DNA of 64,000 nt from Eubacteriales bacterium (GCA_030531505.1 JAUNNH010000013.1:1-64000), one strand, 5' to 3'; shown: positions 16,357 to 25,526, counted from the stretch's first letter. The notes: a model not told the origin generated them from the letters alone. Translations and numbers: made by a program.

Positions 16357-18369
16357 ATGAAGAACAAGAAGCTGGATGTTGTCGGCATCCTCTGCGGCCT
16401 GTTCCTGGTCGTCGCGCTGGTCGCGAACATCGTGCTGGGCAACATCAATGCAGAGGCCAACCGGCCCAAGATCCCCGATACCGCGCAGACCTATGAGACG
16501 ACTGCAAGAGGTATCTTCAGTGACGTAAAGGTGGAGACCGTCGCGGATGCGGACGGTATCTATTCCGTTAAAGTTGTCGAACACGGCGAAACGCCGGAGC
16601 TCGGCGGTGTGGCAGCAGACGAGCTGCCCGCCAAGATCGTGGAAGCACAGAGCGTGGAGATCGACGGTGTCGCGGGCGCGACGATGACCTCCAATGCTAT
16701 CAAGGCCGCTGTGACCGAGGCCCTTGTGCAGGCAGGCTTCCTGGAAGCCCCGGCGGAGGAGCCGGTCGAGGAAACGCCGGCTGAAGAGCCGGCTGCGGAA
16801 GCTCCTGTGGAGGAGGCTGCTGAAGAGCCCGCCGCTGCGGCGGAGGGTGCGCAGACCGTGACGGTGACGAAGCCCGGCGTCTTCGGCGAGGACGTGGTGG
16901 TCGATGTCGTGGCTGATGCGGATGAGATCTACTCCGTGACGGTCGTTGAGAACAACGAGACGCAGGGCATCGGCTCGATGGCCGTGGACCAGCTGCCTGC
17001 GAAGATCGTCGAGGCGCAGAGCGCGGAGATCGACGGCGTCGCGGGCGCGACGATGACTTCCAATGCCATCAAGGCGGCTGTGACGGAGGCCCTCGAGCAG
17101 ATCGGCTTCGGCACCGCTGTCGCGGCGGAAGCCCCGGCGGAGGAGGCTGCTGAAGAGCCTGCCGCTGCGGCGGAGGGCGCGCAGACTGTGACGGTGACGA
17201 AACCCGGCGTCTTCGGCGAAGACGTGGTGGTCGAAGTCGTGGCGGACGCGGGCGAGATCTATTCCGTGACCGTTGTTGAGAATAACGAGACTATGGGCAT
17301 CGGCTCGATGGCTGTGGACCAGCTGCCTGCGAAGATCGTCGAGGCGCAGAGTGCGGAGATCGACGGCGTCGCGGGCGCGACGATGACTTCCAACGCCATC
17401 AAGGCGGCTGTGACGGAGGCGCTCGAGCAGATCGGCTTCGGCACCGCTGTCGCGGCGGAAGCCCCGGCGGAGGAGCCTGTCGAGGAAGCGACTGCCGAGG
17501 GTGCAGCGGCTGAGGAGACGGCTGCCGCTGCGGCGGAGGGCGCGCAGACTGTGACGGTGACGAAACCCGGCGTCTTTGGTGAAGACGTGGTGGTCGAGGT
17601 TGTGGCCGACGCGGGTGAGATTTACTCCGTGACCGTTGTGAAGAACAACGAGACCATGGGCATTGGCTCGATGGCCGTGGACCAGCTCCCCGGCAAGATC
17701 GTGGAAGCGCAGAGCGCGGACATTGACGGCGTCGCGGGCGCGACGATGACTTCCAACGCCATCAAGGCGGCCGTGGCCGAGGCCCTTGAGCAGATCGGCT
17801 TCGGTGCTGCGGAGGAAGGCGCGCAGACCGTGACGGTGACCAAGCCCGGCGTGTTCGGCGAGGACGTGGTGGTCGAGGTCGTGGCCGACGCGGACGAGAT
17901 CTACTCTGTGGCCGTGCTTGAAAATAACGAGACCATGGGCATCGGCTCGATGGCCGTGGACCAGCTGCCCGCGAAGATCGTGGAGGCACAGAGTGCGGAG
18001 ATCGACGGCGTCGCGGGAGCGACGATGACCTCCAACGCCATCAAGGCGGCCGTGGCCGAGGCCCTTGAGCAGATCGGCTTCGGTGCTGCGGAGGAGGGCG
18101 CGCAGACCGTGACGGTGACGAAGCCTGGCGTCTTCGGCGAGGACGTGGTGGTCGAGGTCGTGGCCGACGCGGGTGAGATTTACTCCGTGACCGTTGTGAA
18201 GAACAACGAGACCATGGGCATTGGCTCGATGGCCGTGGACCAGCTCCCCGGCAAGATCGTGGAAGCGCAGAGCGCGGACATTGACGGTATCGCGGGTGCG
18301 ACGATGACCTCCAACGCCATCAAGGCAGCGGTGGCCGAGGCGCTCGAACAGATCGGCTTTGGCGCTTGA
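16357..18369 (+). CDS. membrane-anchored protein with six FMN-binding domains (predicted flavinylated electron carrier)
   Basis: The ATG at 16357 follows GGAGG. The 670-aa protein has one N-terminal transmembrane span (about residues 8-28) and then six copies of an FMN_bind domain of about 90 aa, the later ones separated by A/E/P-rich linkers. Every copy ends in DG(V/I)AGATMTSNAIKAAV, which fits the motif where ApbE-type transferases attach FMN to the last Thr. Proteins of this class (as in NqrC, RnfG, PplA) carry electrons on the outer face of the membrane. Six bound flavins in a row would form a flavin wire. Domain 1 is the most diverged; domains 4 and 6 are nearly identical. No apbE or reductase gene is in this window. 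Confidence 0.85.
   Translation: MKNKKLDVVGILCGLFLVVALVANIVLGNINAEANRPKIPDTAQTYETTARGIFSDVKVETVADADGIYSVKVVEHGETPELGGVAADELPAKIVEAQSVEIDGVAGATMTSNAIKAAVTEALVQAGFLEAPAEEPVEETPAEEPAAEAPVEEAAEEPAAAAEGAQTVTVTKPGVFGEDVVVDVVADADEIYSVTVVENNETQGIGSMAVDQLPAKIVEAQSAEIDGVAGATMTSNAIKAAVTEALEQIGFGTAVAAEAPAEEAAEEPAAAAEGAQTVTVTKPGVFGEDVVVEVVADAGEIYSVTVVENNETMGIGSMAVDQLPAKIVEAQSAEIDGVAGATMTSNAIKAAVTEALEQIGFGTAVAAEAPAEEPVEEATAEGAAAEETAAAAAEGAQTVTVTKPGVFGEDVVVEVVADAGEIYSVTVVKNNETMGIGSMAVDQLPGKIVEAQSADIDGVAGATMTSNAIKAAVAEALEQIGFGAAEEGAQTVTVTKPGVFGEDVVVEVVADADEIYSVAVLENNETMGIGSMAVDQLPAKIVEAQSAEIDGVAGATMTSNAIKAAVAEALEQIGFGAAEEGAQTVTVTKPGVFGEDVVVEVVADAGEIYSVTVVKNNETMGIGSMAVDQLPGKIVEAQSADIDGIAGATMTSNAIKAAVAEALEQIGFGA
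16846..18369 (+). repeat. tandem in-gene repeat coding for FMN domains 2-6
   Basis: Five units begin at about 16846, 17179, 17539, 17818 and 18098. The last units are 279 bp apart and highly alike at DNA level; units 4 and 6 share the same variants (Lys in VVKNNE, Gly-Lys in LPGKIV, Asp in QSADID). This indicates recent duplication or gene conversion. Confidence 0.85.
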
Positions 18370-18387
18370 GCCGCAAAACAAGGATCA

Positions 18388-18423
18388 ATGAAAAGGCCCT
18401 GTCTTCGGACAGGGCCTTTTCAT
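18388..18423. terminator. terminator with UUCG tetraloop after the multi-FMN gene
   Basis: A perfect 16-bp stem (18388-18403 with 18408-18423), loop TTCG closed by C-G, with A and T runs in the arms. One of the strongest hairpins in the window. Confidence 0.9.
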
Positions 18424-18426
18424 GCC

Positions 18427-18455
18427 TTTACGCGCACAGCGATTTGTGCTATACT
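18427..18455 (+). promoter_or_regulatory. candidate promoter of mnmA
   Basis: TTTACG (18427-18432), 17 bp, TATACT (18450-18455), 35 bp before the ATG. Confidence 0.5.
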
Positions 18456-18489
18456 GCGGGCATTGGATACGAGGACAGGGGGTAAGACC

Positions 18490-19578
18490 ATGAAGCGTGT
18501 ACTGGTCGCCATGAGCGGCGGCGTGGACAGCTCTGTCACGGCCTGGCTGCTGCGGCAGCAGGGCTACGACTGCGCCGGCGCTACGATGCGTCTCTATCGC
18601 AATACGGATCTGGGTGAGGCCTGTCATAAGACCTGCTGCTCCGAGACGGATATCGAGGACGCGAGCGACGTGGCCTTCCGCCTCGGCCTGCCCTTTGAGG
18701 TGCTGGACTATACCCCGCTTTTCCGGGAGCGCGTCATCCGCCGCTTCCTGCACGCGTATGAGCATGGCCTTACACCGAACCCCTGCATCGACTGCAATCG
18801 GGGACTGAAGTTCGAGGCGCTGATGGACTACGCGGGACGCGCGGGCTACGACGCCATTGCTACAGGGCACTATGCACGCGTCGCGCAGAATGCGGAGACA
18901 GGGCGCTGGCAGCTCCGGAAGGCGCTGGACGAGAGCAAGGACCAGAGCTATGTCCTCTACATGCTGACGCAGGAACAGCTTGCGCATCTGCTGCTTCCGC
19001 TGGGCGAGCGGCAAAAGACAGAGATCCGGCAGATCGCGGAGGAGCAGGGCTTTATCAACGCCCACAAGCGGGACAGCCAGGACATCTGCTTCGTTCCCGA
19101 CGGGGATTACGCCGCTTTCCTCGAACGCTGGAGCGGCCGGACCTGGCCGGAGGGCGATATCCTTGATGAAGACGGGAAAGTGCTCGGCCGCCACCGCGGT
19201 GCGCTGCGCTATACGATCGGGCAGCGCCGGGGCCTGGATCTGCCGATGGGAGAGCGTGTCTATGTCGTTGCCAAGGACATGGAGCGCAACACCGTGACTG
19301 TCGGGCCGGAGAGCGCGCTCTACAGCCGTGCGCTCCTGGCCGGGAACATGAACTGGCTCTCAATCCCGGAGCCCGAGAAGCCGATTCGTGTGAGTGCCCG
19401 CACCCGCTATCGCCAGACCGAGTCGCCCGCCACGGCCTATCCGCTTCCGGGCGGACGGATGAAACTGGTGTTCGACGAGCCGAAACGGGCCGTCACAGCC
19501 GGACAGGCTGTGGTCCTATACGACGGGGATCTGGTCCTCGGCGGCGGGACGATCCTGGAGGCGCAGAGAGAAGCATAA
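18490..19578 (+). CDS. mnmA: tRNA-specific 2-thiouridylase MnmA
   Basis: The 362-aa protein begins at the ATG at 18490 after AGGGGG; it has the PP-loop SGGVDSS (residues 9-15), the catalytic cysteine in NPCIDCNRGLKF (about residue 100), the ATGHYARV block and a second catalytic cysteine in SQDICFVPDGDY (about 200). MnmA activates U34 of tRNA-Lys, -Glu and -Gln with ATP and inserts sulfur donated by a desulfurase. A pair of cysteines (KTCCS, about residue 40) is common in the Clostridia form. It is a single gene between terminators. Confidence 0.95.
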   Translation: MKRVLVAMSGGVDSSVTAWLLRQQGYDCAGATMRLYRNTDLGEACHKTCCSETDIEDASDVAFRLGLPFEVLDYTPLFRERVIRRFLHAYEHGLTPNPCIDCNRGLKFEALMDYAGRAGYDAIATGHYARVAQNAETGRWQLRKALDESKDQSYVLYMLTQEQLAHLLLPLGERQKTEIRQIAEEQGFINAHKRDSQDICFVPDGDYAAFLERWSGRTWPEGDILDEDGKVLGRHRGALRYTIGQRRGLDLPMGERVYVVAKDMERNTVTVGPESALYSRALLAGNMNWLSIPEPEKPIRVSARTRYRQTESPATAYPLPGGRMKLVFDEPKRAVTAGQAVVLYDGDLVLGGGTILEAQREA

Positions 19579-19585
19579 AACAAAG

Positions 19586-19616
19586 CGAAGCCTCAGGCTG
19601 AATGCCTGAGGCTTCG
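19586..19616. terminator. bidirectional terminator after mnmA
   Basis: A perfect 13-bp stem (19586-19598 with 19604-19616), loop TGAAT, between convergent genes. T runs are weak. Confidence 0.75.
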
Positions 19617-19624
19617 TCGTCTGT

Positions 19625-20785
19625 TCAGTTGGATTCCGCGAGCTGTTCGATATAAACCCAGGAACTGTTTTCCGGCAGGTAGTTGATGACCACCGGGACC
19701 AGGCGGTCGTGCAGCTCCCCGATGGTGATGGTGCCCTGCATATCCTCCAGGTTATAGGAATAGGTCCACTTGTCGGTACGGTAGTAGAGACGGTCGTAGA
19801 CCTTGGAGAAAAGCACGCCGTTCTGTCCGGTGCTCTCATCCGGACCGACGAGCGCCCGGGCCGAATCCAGATAAATGGACAATAGCCCCTTCTCGTCCTC
19901 CAGCTGGGAGGCCACATACAGGGCGAAGCCGCAGACGGCGTTGACCGGAGACGGCGTGGTGGACATCTCGGCGGAATACAGGAAGCGGCTGTTGCCGTCG
20001 CTGCCGGTGGGGACCGGGTGCATCACGTCGGCCAGCACGACCTCGTCAAAGCCCAGCTCATAGAGCTCCCGGCAGAGGTCCACGATGTAGTTGCGTACGT
20101 CTACGCTGTAGGGGTCAAGATAGGTACCGTTGTCGTCGCGGTAATCAAAGCCTGCCTCGGTGCGCAGCGTATAGCTGGTGGTGCGTACGGGCAGCAGATC
20201 GTCCACACAGCAGCTGATTTGTGCCGCAAGATAGATGGTCTTGTCGTGCTCGTCGGCGTAGTCGCGCAGATCCTGGATCATCTGCGCCATGTCCGTCTCC
20301 AGCGCCGACTGATAGTACAGCCCATAGCGTTGGGCCAGGACAGCCTGCGAGTTCCAGATCAGCGCGCCGGGGCGCGGCTTCATCTCCAGCAGCAGCGCGT
20401 TGCCGCTCGAGAGTCTCGCCGCCATCTCCATCAGGTGGTCGGTATTGATGTCCTCAGCGGGGATATAGATGGCGCGCATCGGCTTGGCGTCGCGGCCGGC
20501 CACCGCCTCGATACGCGAGTAGTCCGGCGGATCGAAGATCACATCGGTTTCCACCCGGTCGAAGACGCGGATCTCATTGCCGCTGCTGTCCACCACCGTG
20601 TTCTCTTCCGGCTCGTCGCCGGGCAGGACCATGGTGACGCCCTCCTTGCTGATGACCGCGTATTTCTGCATGCTGTAGAAAAGCACTACGGTCAGCGCAA
20701 CCAGCGCGAGGACGATCACAAAGGGGATCAGCGCGTAATTGCGCCGCTTTCTGCGCCCTTTGTAGAATTCCTGTTTTCTTGCCAT
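19625..20785 (-). CDS. DUF4015-like putative glycoside hydrolase, membrane anchored
   Basis: The 386-aa protein has a basic N-terminus (KGRRKRR) and a single membrane span (about residues 18-38), so the rest lies outside the cell. The body shows the TIM-barrel pattern of the DUF4015 family: RAIYIPAEDI, then NALLLEMKPRPG, a Y-L-DPYSVDVRNYIVDLCRELY segment and LGFDEVVLADVMHP, which matches the usual GFDEIQFDYIRFP strand. DUF4015 proteins are related to glycoside hydrolases, but their substrates are unknown. It begins 3 bp after rpiB, so both are on one transcript. Confidence 0.6.
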   Translation of the reverse strand: MARKQEFYKGRRKRRNYALIPFVIVLALVALTVVLFYSMQKYAVISKEGVTMVLPGDEPEENTVVDSSGNEIRVFDRVETDVIFDPPDYSRIEAVAGRDAKPMRAIYIPAEDINTDHLMEMAARLSSGNALLLEMKPRPGALIWNSQAVLAQRYGLYYQSALETDMAQMIQDLRDYADEHDKTIYLAAQISCCVDDLLPVRTTSYTLRTEAGFDYRDDNGTYLDPYSVDVRNYIVDLCRELYELGFDEVVLADVMHPVPTGSDGNSRFLYSAEMSTTPSPVNAVCGFALYVASQLEDEKGLLSIYLDSARALVGPDESTGQNGVLFSKVYDRLYYRTDKWTYSYNLEDMQGTITIGELHDRLVPVVINYLPENSSWVYIEQLAESN

Positions 20786-20788
20786 AGA

Positions 20789-21232
20789 TCAGTCGTTCCG
20801 GTAAAGCCCTTCGATTTTTTTAATGCGGCGGATATGGCGTTCGTCGTTGGAGAAGGGGGTATCCAGGAAGGTATCCACGATCTTGACGGCGAGCCCCTCG
20901 CCTACGACCCGCGCGCCGAGAGCCAGGATGTTGGCGTCGTTGTGGGAACGAGTGGCCTCAGCGGAGAAGCAGTCCCCGCAGAGGGCAGCGCGGATGCCGG
21001 GCACCTTGTTGGCCGTGATGGAGATGCCGATGCCAGTCCCGCAGATGATAATGCCAAACTCGGCCTCACCGGCCGCAACGGCCTGTGCGACCGCACGGCC
21101 GAAATCGGGATAGTCGCAGCTCGCCTCGCTGTAAGTACCGTAATCTTTATAAGCCAGTCCGCGCTCCTCCAGATGCTTCATGATCGCCTGCTTGAGCGCA
21201 AAGCCGCCGTGATCGCTTCCGATAGCCAGCAT
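20789..21232 (-). CDS. rpiB: ribose-5-phosphate isomerase B
   Basis: The 147-aa RpiB/LacAB fold starts MLAIGSDHGGFALKQAI, with the ATG at 21232 placed 7 bp after AAGGAGG. The active-site block GIIICGTGIGISITANK (about residues 60-76) holds the conserved cysteine, and the SHNDANILALGARVVG block follows. It interconverts ribose-5-phosphate and ribulose-5-phosphate; close relatives act on allose-6-phosphate. It is the first gene of a two-gene operon. Confidence 0.95.
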   Translation of the reverse strand: MLAIGSDHGGFALKQAIMKHLEERGLAYKDYGTYSEASCDYPDFGRAVAQAVAAGEAEFGIIICGTGIGISITANKVPGIRAALCGDCFSAEATRSHNDANILALGARVVGEGLAVKIVDTFLDTPFSNDERHIRRIKKIEGLYRND

Positions 21233-21305
21233 AGAGTTTCCTCCTTTAGAATGAAATATAATCAAATAATTTTAACATGGATCCGTTTTCGTTTTCAAGG
21301 GGATG

Positions 21306-23105
21306 TCACGCGGCACGCTGATATTCACAACTGCTCACCATGCTGCCGTTGACATATTTCATATAGGCCATATGGTCCATGACATTGATCGCGGCGCCAT
21401 AATAAGCGTTGTCCACGAAGCAGGAGAAGGTCGTGGCGCCGGTATCGGCGACCAGATCAACCGTGTACTCCGATTCGCCCTCTCGGATGAGCAGGCGGAG
21501 CGTGGCATAGTCGCCGTCGATCATGACGCGGGAGTTAAAAGAGGTGCAGGGGAAGACGTGGCCGACCGTGAGCGGCACCAGTGTAAGGTCGCCGGCATAG
21601 AGCGCCCAGTTGCCACAGAAGGGCTTATACAGCTCCAACAGCTGCAGCCAGTGATCACGCCCCGTAAACTCGCCCTTGTAGTTCTGCAGCCACGCGGAGG
21701 CACCGTACATGTCTCCGGCCTTGCAGAGCATAAAGAAGTCCTTGGTGTAGTCGGTGAGGTCGACCAGCGAGTTGAGATAGTCGGTGCTTCCTTTGTAGTC
21801 GCCCAGGAGAGAAAAGAGTTCCTTCGTACAGGCGGCCAGCGTTTTGAGCCCTTCGGAGGGAACTTCCGCCATAGTAATGTCGACGGTGTCCTTGCCGCAG
21901 GATGCGCGCAGTACATCCACCACGCTGCTTCCCAGCGCGAGGGCTTTATCCGTCGAGAGGGAGAAGCGATTGGTGCCGCCCGGCTCCATGCTGAGCACAG
22001 CATAGATATCCCGCTCATCATAGGCATTGATGAATTCATAAAGCGCGACGGCTTTGCGATAGACGGCCTCCTGGGCGAGTTCGGCACTGTCATTGTAGCC
22101 CTCGAGCTTCAGAAAAGCGGCGCGCGCCGCGCTGAAGCTGCCCTCCTCCAGGAGGGAGACGGCGTTCTCATAATCTGCCGCGCGCTGCTCCTCCGGAGAG
22201 AGAGTCGGTGCGGGGGTAGGGGTTGGTGTCGGCTCCGGCGTGGGAGGGGGCGTCGGAATAGGAGGAAAGCTCGGGGCCACCAGCTCCACCGCCGGGACCG
22301 GCGTGGCTGTCGGGAGCGGAACGATCCGGTTCAGCAGCTGAGGTCCGTAAAGGATGACGGCGGATAAAGCCAGCAGAACAGGGACGCCGACGGCAATCCA
22401 GCGGAGCAGAGACCAGCCGCCCCATTTTTTTTTCTCCGGCTTTTCGCTTTCCAGTTCGCGCGCCTGGCGTTTTTCCTCACGCAGGCGCTGACGGCATTCA
22501 TTGCGCAGCGAATCCACATTGACGTTCATCAGTGCCTTGCGGACGCGATGGCAATGGTGGCAGCTTTTCTCGTTCTCACGGTTGACCGTCCCGCAGGTGC
22601 ACTGCCAAAGCAGGCGGCCTTCCCGCGGCGCATAGCGGCAGTCGGTCCCATAGCGGATGCGAAACTGCGCGGCCATCTCCCGGCTGTTGTAGGCGGCTGC
22701 GAGCTTTACGGGGGGATCGACATGCTCCCAGATCTCACCGTTGTCCTCCCAGGATGAGCCGTCCGCAAAGACGACTTCTTTGACCCAGATACCAAAGCTG
22801 CTGACCTCATGATCGGGCATGACCAGCGCGAAACGGCGACCGAACTCATCGTCCTGTGCGGCGCGCAGGTTTGCAAACGTACGCTCGAGCTCATCGCCGA
22901 GGGGATTGCCCTGATCGTCCCAAAGCACGAGCGCGAGCTTGACGCTGCGGATCGTGCGGGCGTCGAGGTTATACAGCTTGAGCTGGACGACTGCGTTCTT
23001 GGTGAGCGCATCCCGCAGCAGCTCACCGCTGCGGATCAGAACCGGAGCGCCGGGGGCGTACAGGCCGCCGGGGAGCTCATAGAGTTGTGTAAAACGTTCT
23101 GCCAT
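21306..23105 (-). CDS. zinc-ribbon membrane protein of unknown function
   Basis: The 599-aa protein has an N-terminal beta-rich region (about residues 1-150), a four-cysteine zinc ribbon WQCTCGTVNRENEKSCHHC (about 168-186), a charged helical stretch, one transmembrane span (about 240-262), a T/P-rich linker and a C-terminal extracytoplasmic region. That region opens with TPR-like helices (YENAVSLLEEGSFSAARAAF). This cytoplasmic zinc ribbon plus external stalk is common in Clostridia proteins without known function. It is monocistronic. Its linker style resembles that of the lipoprotein at 8204. Confidence 0.65.
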   Translation of the reverse strand: MAERFTQLYELPGGLYAPGAPVLIRSGELLRDALTKNAVVQLKLYNLDARTIRSVKLALVLWDDQGNPLGDELERTFANLRAAQDDEFGRRFALVMPDHEVSSFGIWVKEVVFADGSSWEDNGEIWEHVDPPVKLAAAYNSREMAAQFRIRYGTDCRYAPREGRLLWQCTCGTVNRENEKSCHHCHRVRKALMNVNVDSLRNECRQRLREEKRQARELESEKPEKKKWGGWSLLRWIAVGVPVLLALSAVILYGPQLLNRIVPLPTATPVPAVELVAPSFPPIPTPPPTPEPTPTPTPAPTLSPEEQRAADYENAVSLLEEGSFSAARAAFLKLEGYNDSAELAQEAVYRKAVALYEFINAYDERDIYAVLSMEPGGTNRFSLSTDKALALGSSVVDVLRASCGKDTVDITMAEVPSEGLKTLAACTKELFSLLGDYKGSTDYLNSLVDLTDYTKDFFMLCKAGDMYGASAWLQNYKGEFTGRDHWLQLLELYKPFCGNWALYAGDLTLVPLTVGHVFPCTSFNSRVMIDGDYATLRLLIREGESEYTVDLVADTGATTFSCFVDNAYYGAAINVMDHMAYMKYVNGSMVSSCEYQRAA

Positions 23106-23307
23106 AGAACCACCTCTCAGAGCACGTACGGGTATCAGCTTACAAAACCGCCGGAATAAACATTGTCAGAAAAGGCGTAGAAGAAGAGCATGGAAAGCCA
23201 GCCCATCATTCGGGATACACCTCTTCAACTGTAATCAAAGACAGTATAACACGGAAGTTATGTCAACGCAATGCCGAATCGATCAGGAATTTGAAAAAAA
23301 TGTCGAT

Positions 23308-24501
23308 TCAGCAGAAAACATAGTCCTGCAGCCGGCGCAGAGCCTCCTCCAGCTGTGAGCGAGGGAGCGCAAGATTGAGACGGATCGAGTCCGGGTAGAA
23401 GAAATCCTCCCCGTTCTGCCAGATCACGCCCACTTCGGCACCGCGGCGGAGGAGCGCAGACAGGGTGTCGTCGTGTTCCCGGAGCCAGTCGGCGCAGTCG
23501 AGAAAGAGCATGTAGGTTCCCTGCGCGGGCATCACGCGCACGCCGGGAAAGTGGGCGTCGATGAAGCCGCAGGCGAGACGGATATTCCCGTCTACGGTGC
23601 GGATCATCTCATCCGCCCAGGCCTCACAGCGATCATAGGCAGCGATCAGGGCGTGCATGGACAGCACACATCCCGCGTTATAGTGGCTCATCTCGCTGCG
23701 GCGGCGGAGCCGGTCGCGCAGTGCCGGATCGTACACGATGTGGTAGGAGCCCACCAGCCCCGCCAGGGAGAAGGTTTTGCTGGGGGCGTAGAAGCTAAGC
23801 GTGCGTCTGCGCGCGTCCTCCGAGAGGTTCTGCGTCGGGATGTGCGTGTGGCCGGGCATGATGATATCCGACCAGATCTCATCGGAGATGACGGTGACAT
23901 CATATTGCCGGAAGAGCTCCATGGCGCGCTCCAGCTCCCAGCGCTCCCAGACACGCCCGCAGGGATTGTGCGGCGAGCAGAGGATGGCAAGGTGGATCTT
24001 CTCCTCGCGGAGCTTGCGCTCCATATCCGCATAGTCCATGCGCCAGATCCCCTCACTGTCCCGCTTGAGCTCACTGTGGACCGGCGTCCTCCCGATATCT
24101 TGCAGCACATGGGTGAAGCCGACATAGGTGGGGGAGTGGAGGAGCAGCTTTTCACCGGGGCAGCTCAGCACCTGAATCGCGGTGCTGACGCCGCCGAGCA
24201 CCCCGTTCTCATAGCCGATATGCTCAGGACGCAGGCCCTGCGTCCCATGGCGGCGGCGGTGCCAGGCGATGATGCTCTCATAATAGGCGTCAGGCAGCGC
24301 ATAGTAGCCAAAGAAGGGATAGTCCAGCCGCTCACGCATGGCGGCGAGGATCTCCGGCGCGATCGGAAAGCTCATGTCGGCGATCCACATGGGGATACGG
24401 GAGAAGCCCTCCCGGACCGTGACATCCGGAAGCGGGATGCGGTCGGCCGCGATGGAGTCTCTTCCCTCGCGCTCCAGAACGGTAGTAAAATCGTAGGACA
24501 A
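23308..24501 (-). CDS. MalY/PatB-type PLP aminotransferase (cystathionine beta-lyase-like)
   Basis: The 397-aa fold type I PLP enzyme has the MalY/PatB features: IPMWIADMSFPIAPEI near the start, HNPCGRVW, VISDEIWSDI and the PLP lysine in FYAPSKTFSLAGL (about residue 230). MalY/PatB enzymes are C-S lyases acting on cystathionine or related compounds. I prefer a TTG start at 24501, since AAGGAGG lies about 10 bp upstream and the protein then begins SYDFTTVLEREGRDS as in the family; the ATG at 24537 has no such site. Monocistronic. Confidence 0.85.
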   Translation of the reverse strand: MSYDFTTVLEREGRDSIAADRIPLPDVTVREGFSRIPMWIADMSFPIAPEILAAMRERLDYPFFGYYALPDAYYESIIAWHRRRHGTQGLRPEHIGYENGVLGGVSTAIQVLSCPGEKLLLHSPTYVGFTHVLQDIGRTPVHSELKRDSEGIWRMDYADMERKLREEKIHLAILCSPHNPCGRVWERWELERAMELFRQYDVTVISDEIWSDIIMPGHTHIPTQNLSEDARRRTLSFYAPSKTFSLAGLVGSYHIVYDPALRDRLRRRSEMSHYNAGCVLSMHALIAAYDRCEAWADEMIRTVDGNIRLACGFIDAHFPGVRVMPAQGTYMLFLDCADWLREHDDTLSALLRRGAEVGVIWQNGEDFFYPDSIRLNLALPRSQLEEALRRLQDYVFC

Positions 24502-24628
24502 GGCGCGTCTCCTCCTTATCAATTCGGTTGAGAGCATTCTATCACAGCAGCGCAGATTTTACAAATTCTTATAGACTTTGCCGGGGGAAGAGGTTATATT
24601 GAAGTCACCCGAAAAAGGAGTGGAACAC

Positions 24629-25459
24629 ATGAAAAATCCCATGACCTATATCGACCGCTTCTGCCGTAAGCACCCGGACTTCGGCATCCCGCGCCTGATG
24701 CTGTACGTGAGCATCGCAAACGTGGCTTTTTGGCTGCTGGGAGCGGTGAACCCGGTCCTGCTGAGCTATCTGCGTTTTGACCCCTATCTGGTCCTGCACG
24801 GGCAAATCTGGCGGATCGTCAGCTTTGCGCTCTATCCGCCCAGCACGGGGATGCTGGCCTTTATTGCCTTTTATTTCTATTACTGGATCGGCTCCACGCT
24901 GGAGCAATACTGGGGCACGCCGAAGTTCAACATCTATTTCTTCTCCGGCATCCTGCTGACGCTGCTGTACGGTTTTTTGATCTACTTCATCACCGGCATC
25001 CGCATCCAGCTCAACGCGGAGTATGTGTATCTGTCCATGTTCTTCTCTTTTGCGGCCATGTTCCCGGACATGCAGGTGCTGCTGTTCTTCCTTATTCCGA
25101 TCAAGATGAAGTGGCTCGCCCTGGTGGACGCTGCCTTCTTTATCATGAGCGTGATCACGACACGCTTCCCCATAAACCTCCTGCCTATTGTGGCGGTGCT
25201 GAATTTCTTTGTTTTCTGCGGCGGGGAGCTGCTGCATGCGATCCCGCGCCGTCCAGCGGCGAGTACGGTGAACTTCCGCCGCGCCTCGGCGAAGATCCGC
25301 CGCGAACAGCGCGACCGGCTCTACACGCACAAGTGTGCGGTCTGCGGCCGCACGGACACGGACTATCCCGAGCTGGAGTTCCGGTATTGTTCCCGCTGCG
25401 CGGGTTATCACTGCTTCTGTCAGGACCATATCAACAACCACATCCACTTCACGGAATGA
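24629..25459 (+). CDS. rhomboid-like membrane protein lacking the catalytic serine, with C-terminal zinc ribbon
   Basis: The ATG at 24629 follows AAAGGAG. The 276-aa protein has five or six membrane spans in a rhomboid/Derlin-like pattern (LHGQIWRIVSFALYPP after helix 1, a WIGSTLEQYWG helix, then FFLIPIKMKWLA). The usual GxSG of active rhomboids is absent from the matching helix (YLSMFFSFAAMFPD), so it is probably an inactive family member. The C-terminus has a cysteine/histidine-rich module (CAVCG, then CSRCAGYHCFCQDHINNH) likely to bind one or two zinc ions in the cytosol. The role is unknown. Confidence 0.7.
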   Translation: MKNPMTYIDRFCRKHPDFGIPRLMLYVSIANVAFWLLGAVNPVLLSYLRFDPYLVLHGQIWRIVSFALYPPSTGMLAFIAFYFYYWIGSTLEQYWGTPKFNIYFFSGILLTLLYGFLIYFITGIRIQLNAEYVYLSMFFSFAAMFPDMQVLLFFLIPIKMKWLALVDAAFFIMSVITTRFPINLLPIVAVLNFFVFCGGELLHAIPRRPAASTVNFRRASAKIRREQRDRLYTHKCAVCGRTDTDYPELEFRYCSRCAGYHCFCQDHINNHIHFTE

Positions 25460-25494
25460 GACCGCGGGAAAAGGAAAAAAGCTGAAAAAAAGAC

Positions 25495-25526
25495 TTGACC
25501 TTGCCGTCCGCTTGTGCTAATATAAT
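25495..25526 (+). promoter_or_regulatory. promoter of tRNA-Pro
   Basis: TTGACC (25495-25500), 17 bp, TAATAT (25518-25523); TATAAT also appears at 25521-25526 with a 20-bp spacer. It lies about 70 bp before the tRNA. Confidence 0.7.

Noticed and set aside
16156..18381. A 741-codon minus-strand frame rich in His/Arg/Asp repeats
   Set aside because: It is antisense to the FMN-domain repeats; its repetitive look comes from the real gene's DNA repeat.
23240..23275. Promoter for the zinc-ribbon gene on the minus strand (TTGACA and TATACT)
   Set aside because: The two boxes are only 12 bp apart, too close for sigma-A.
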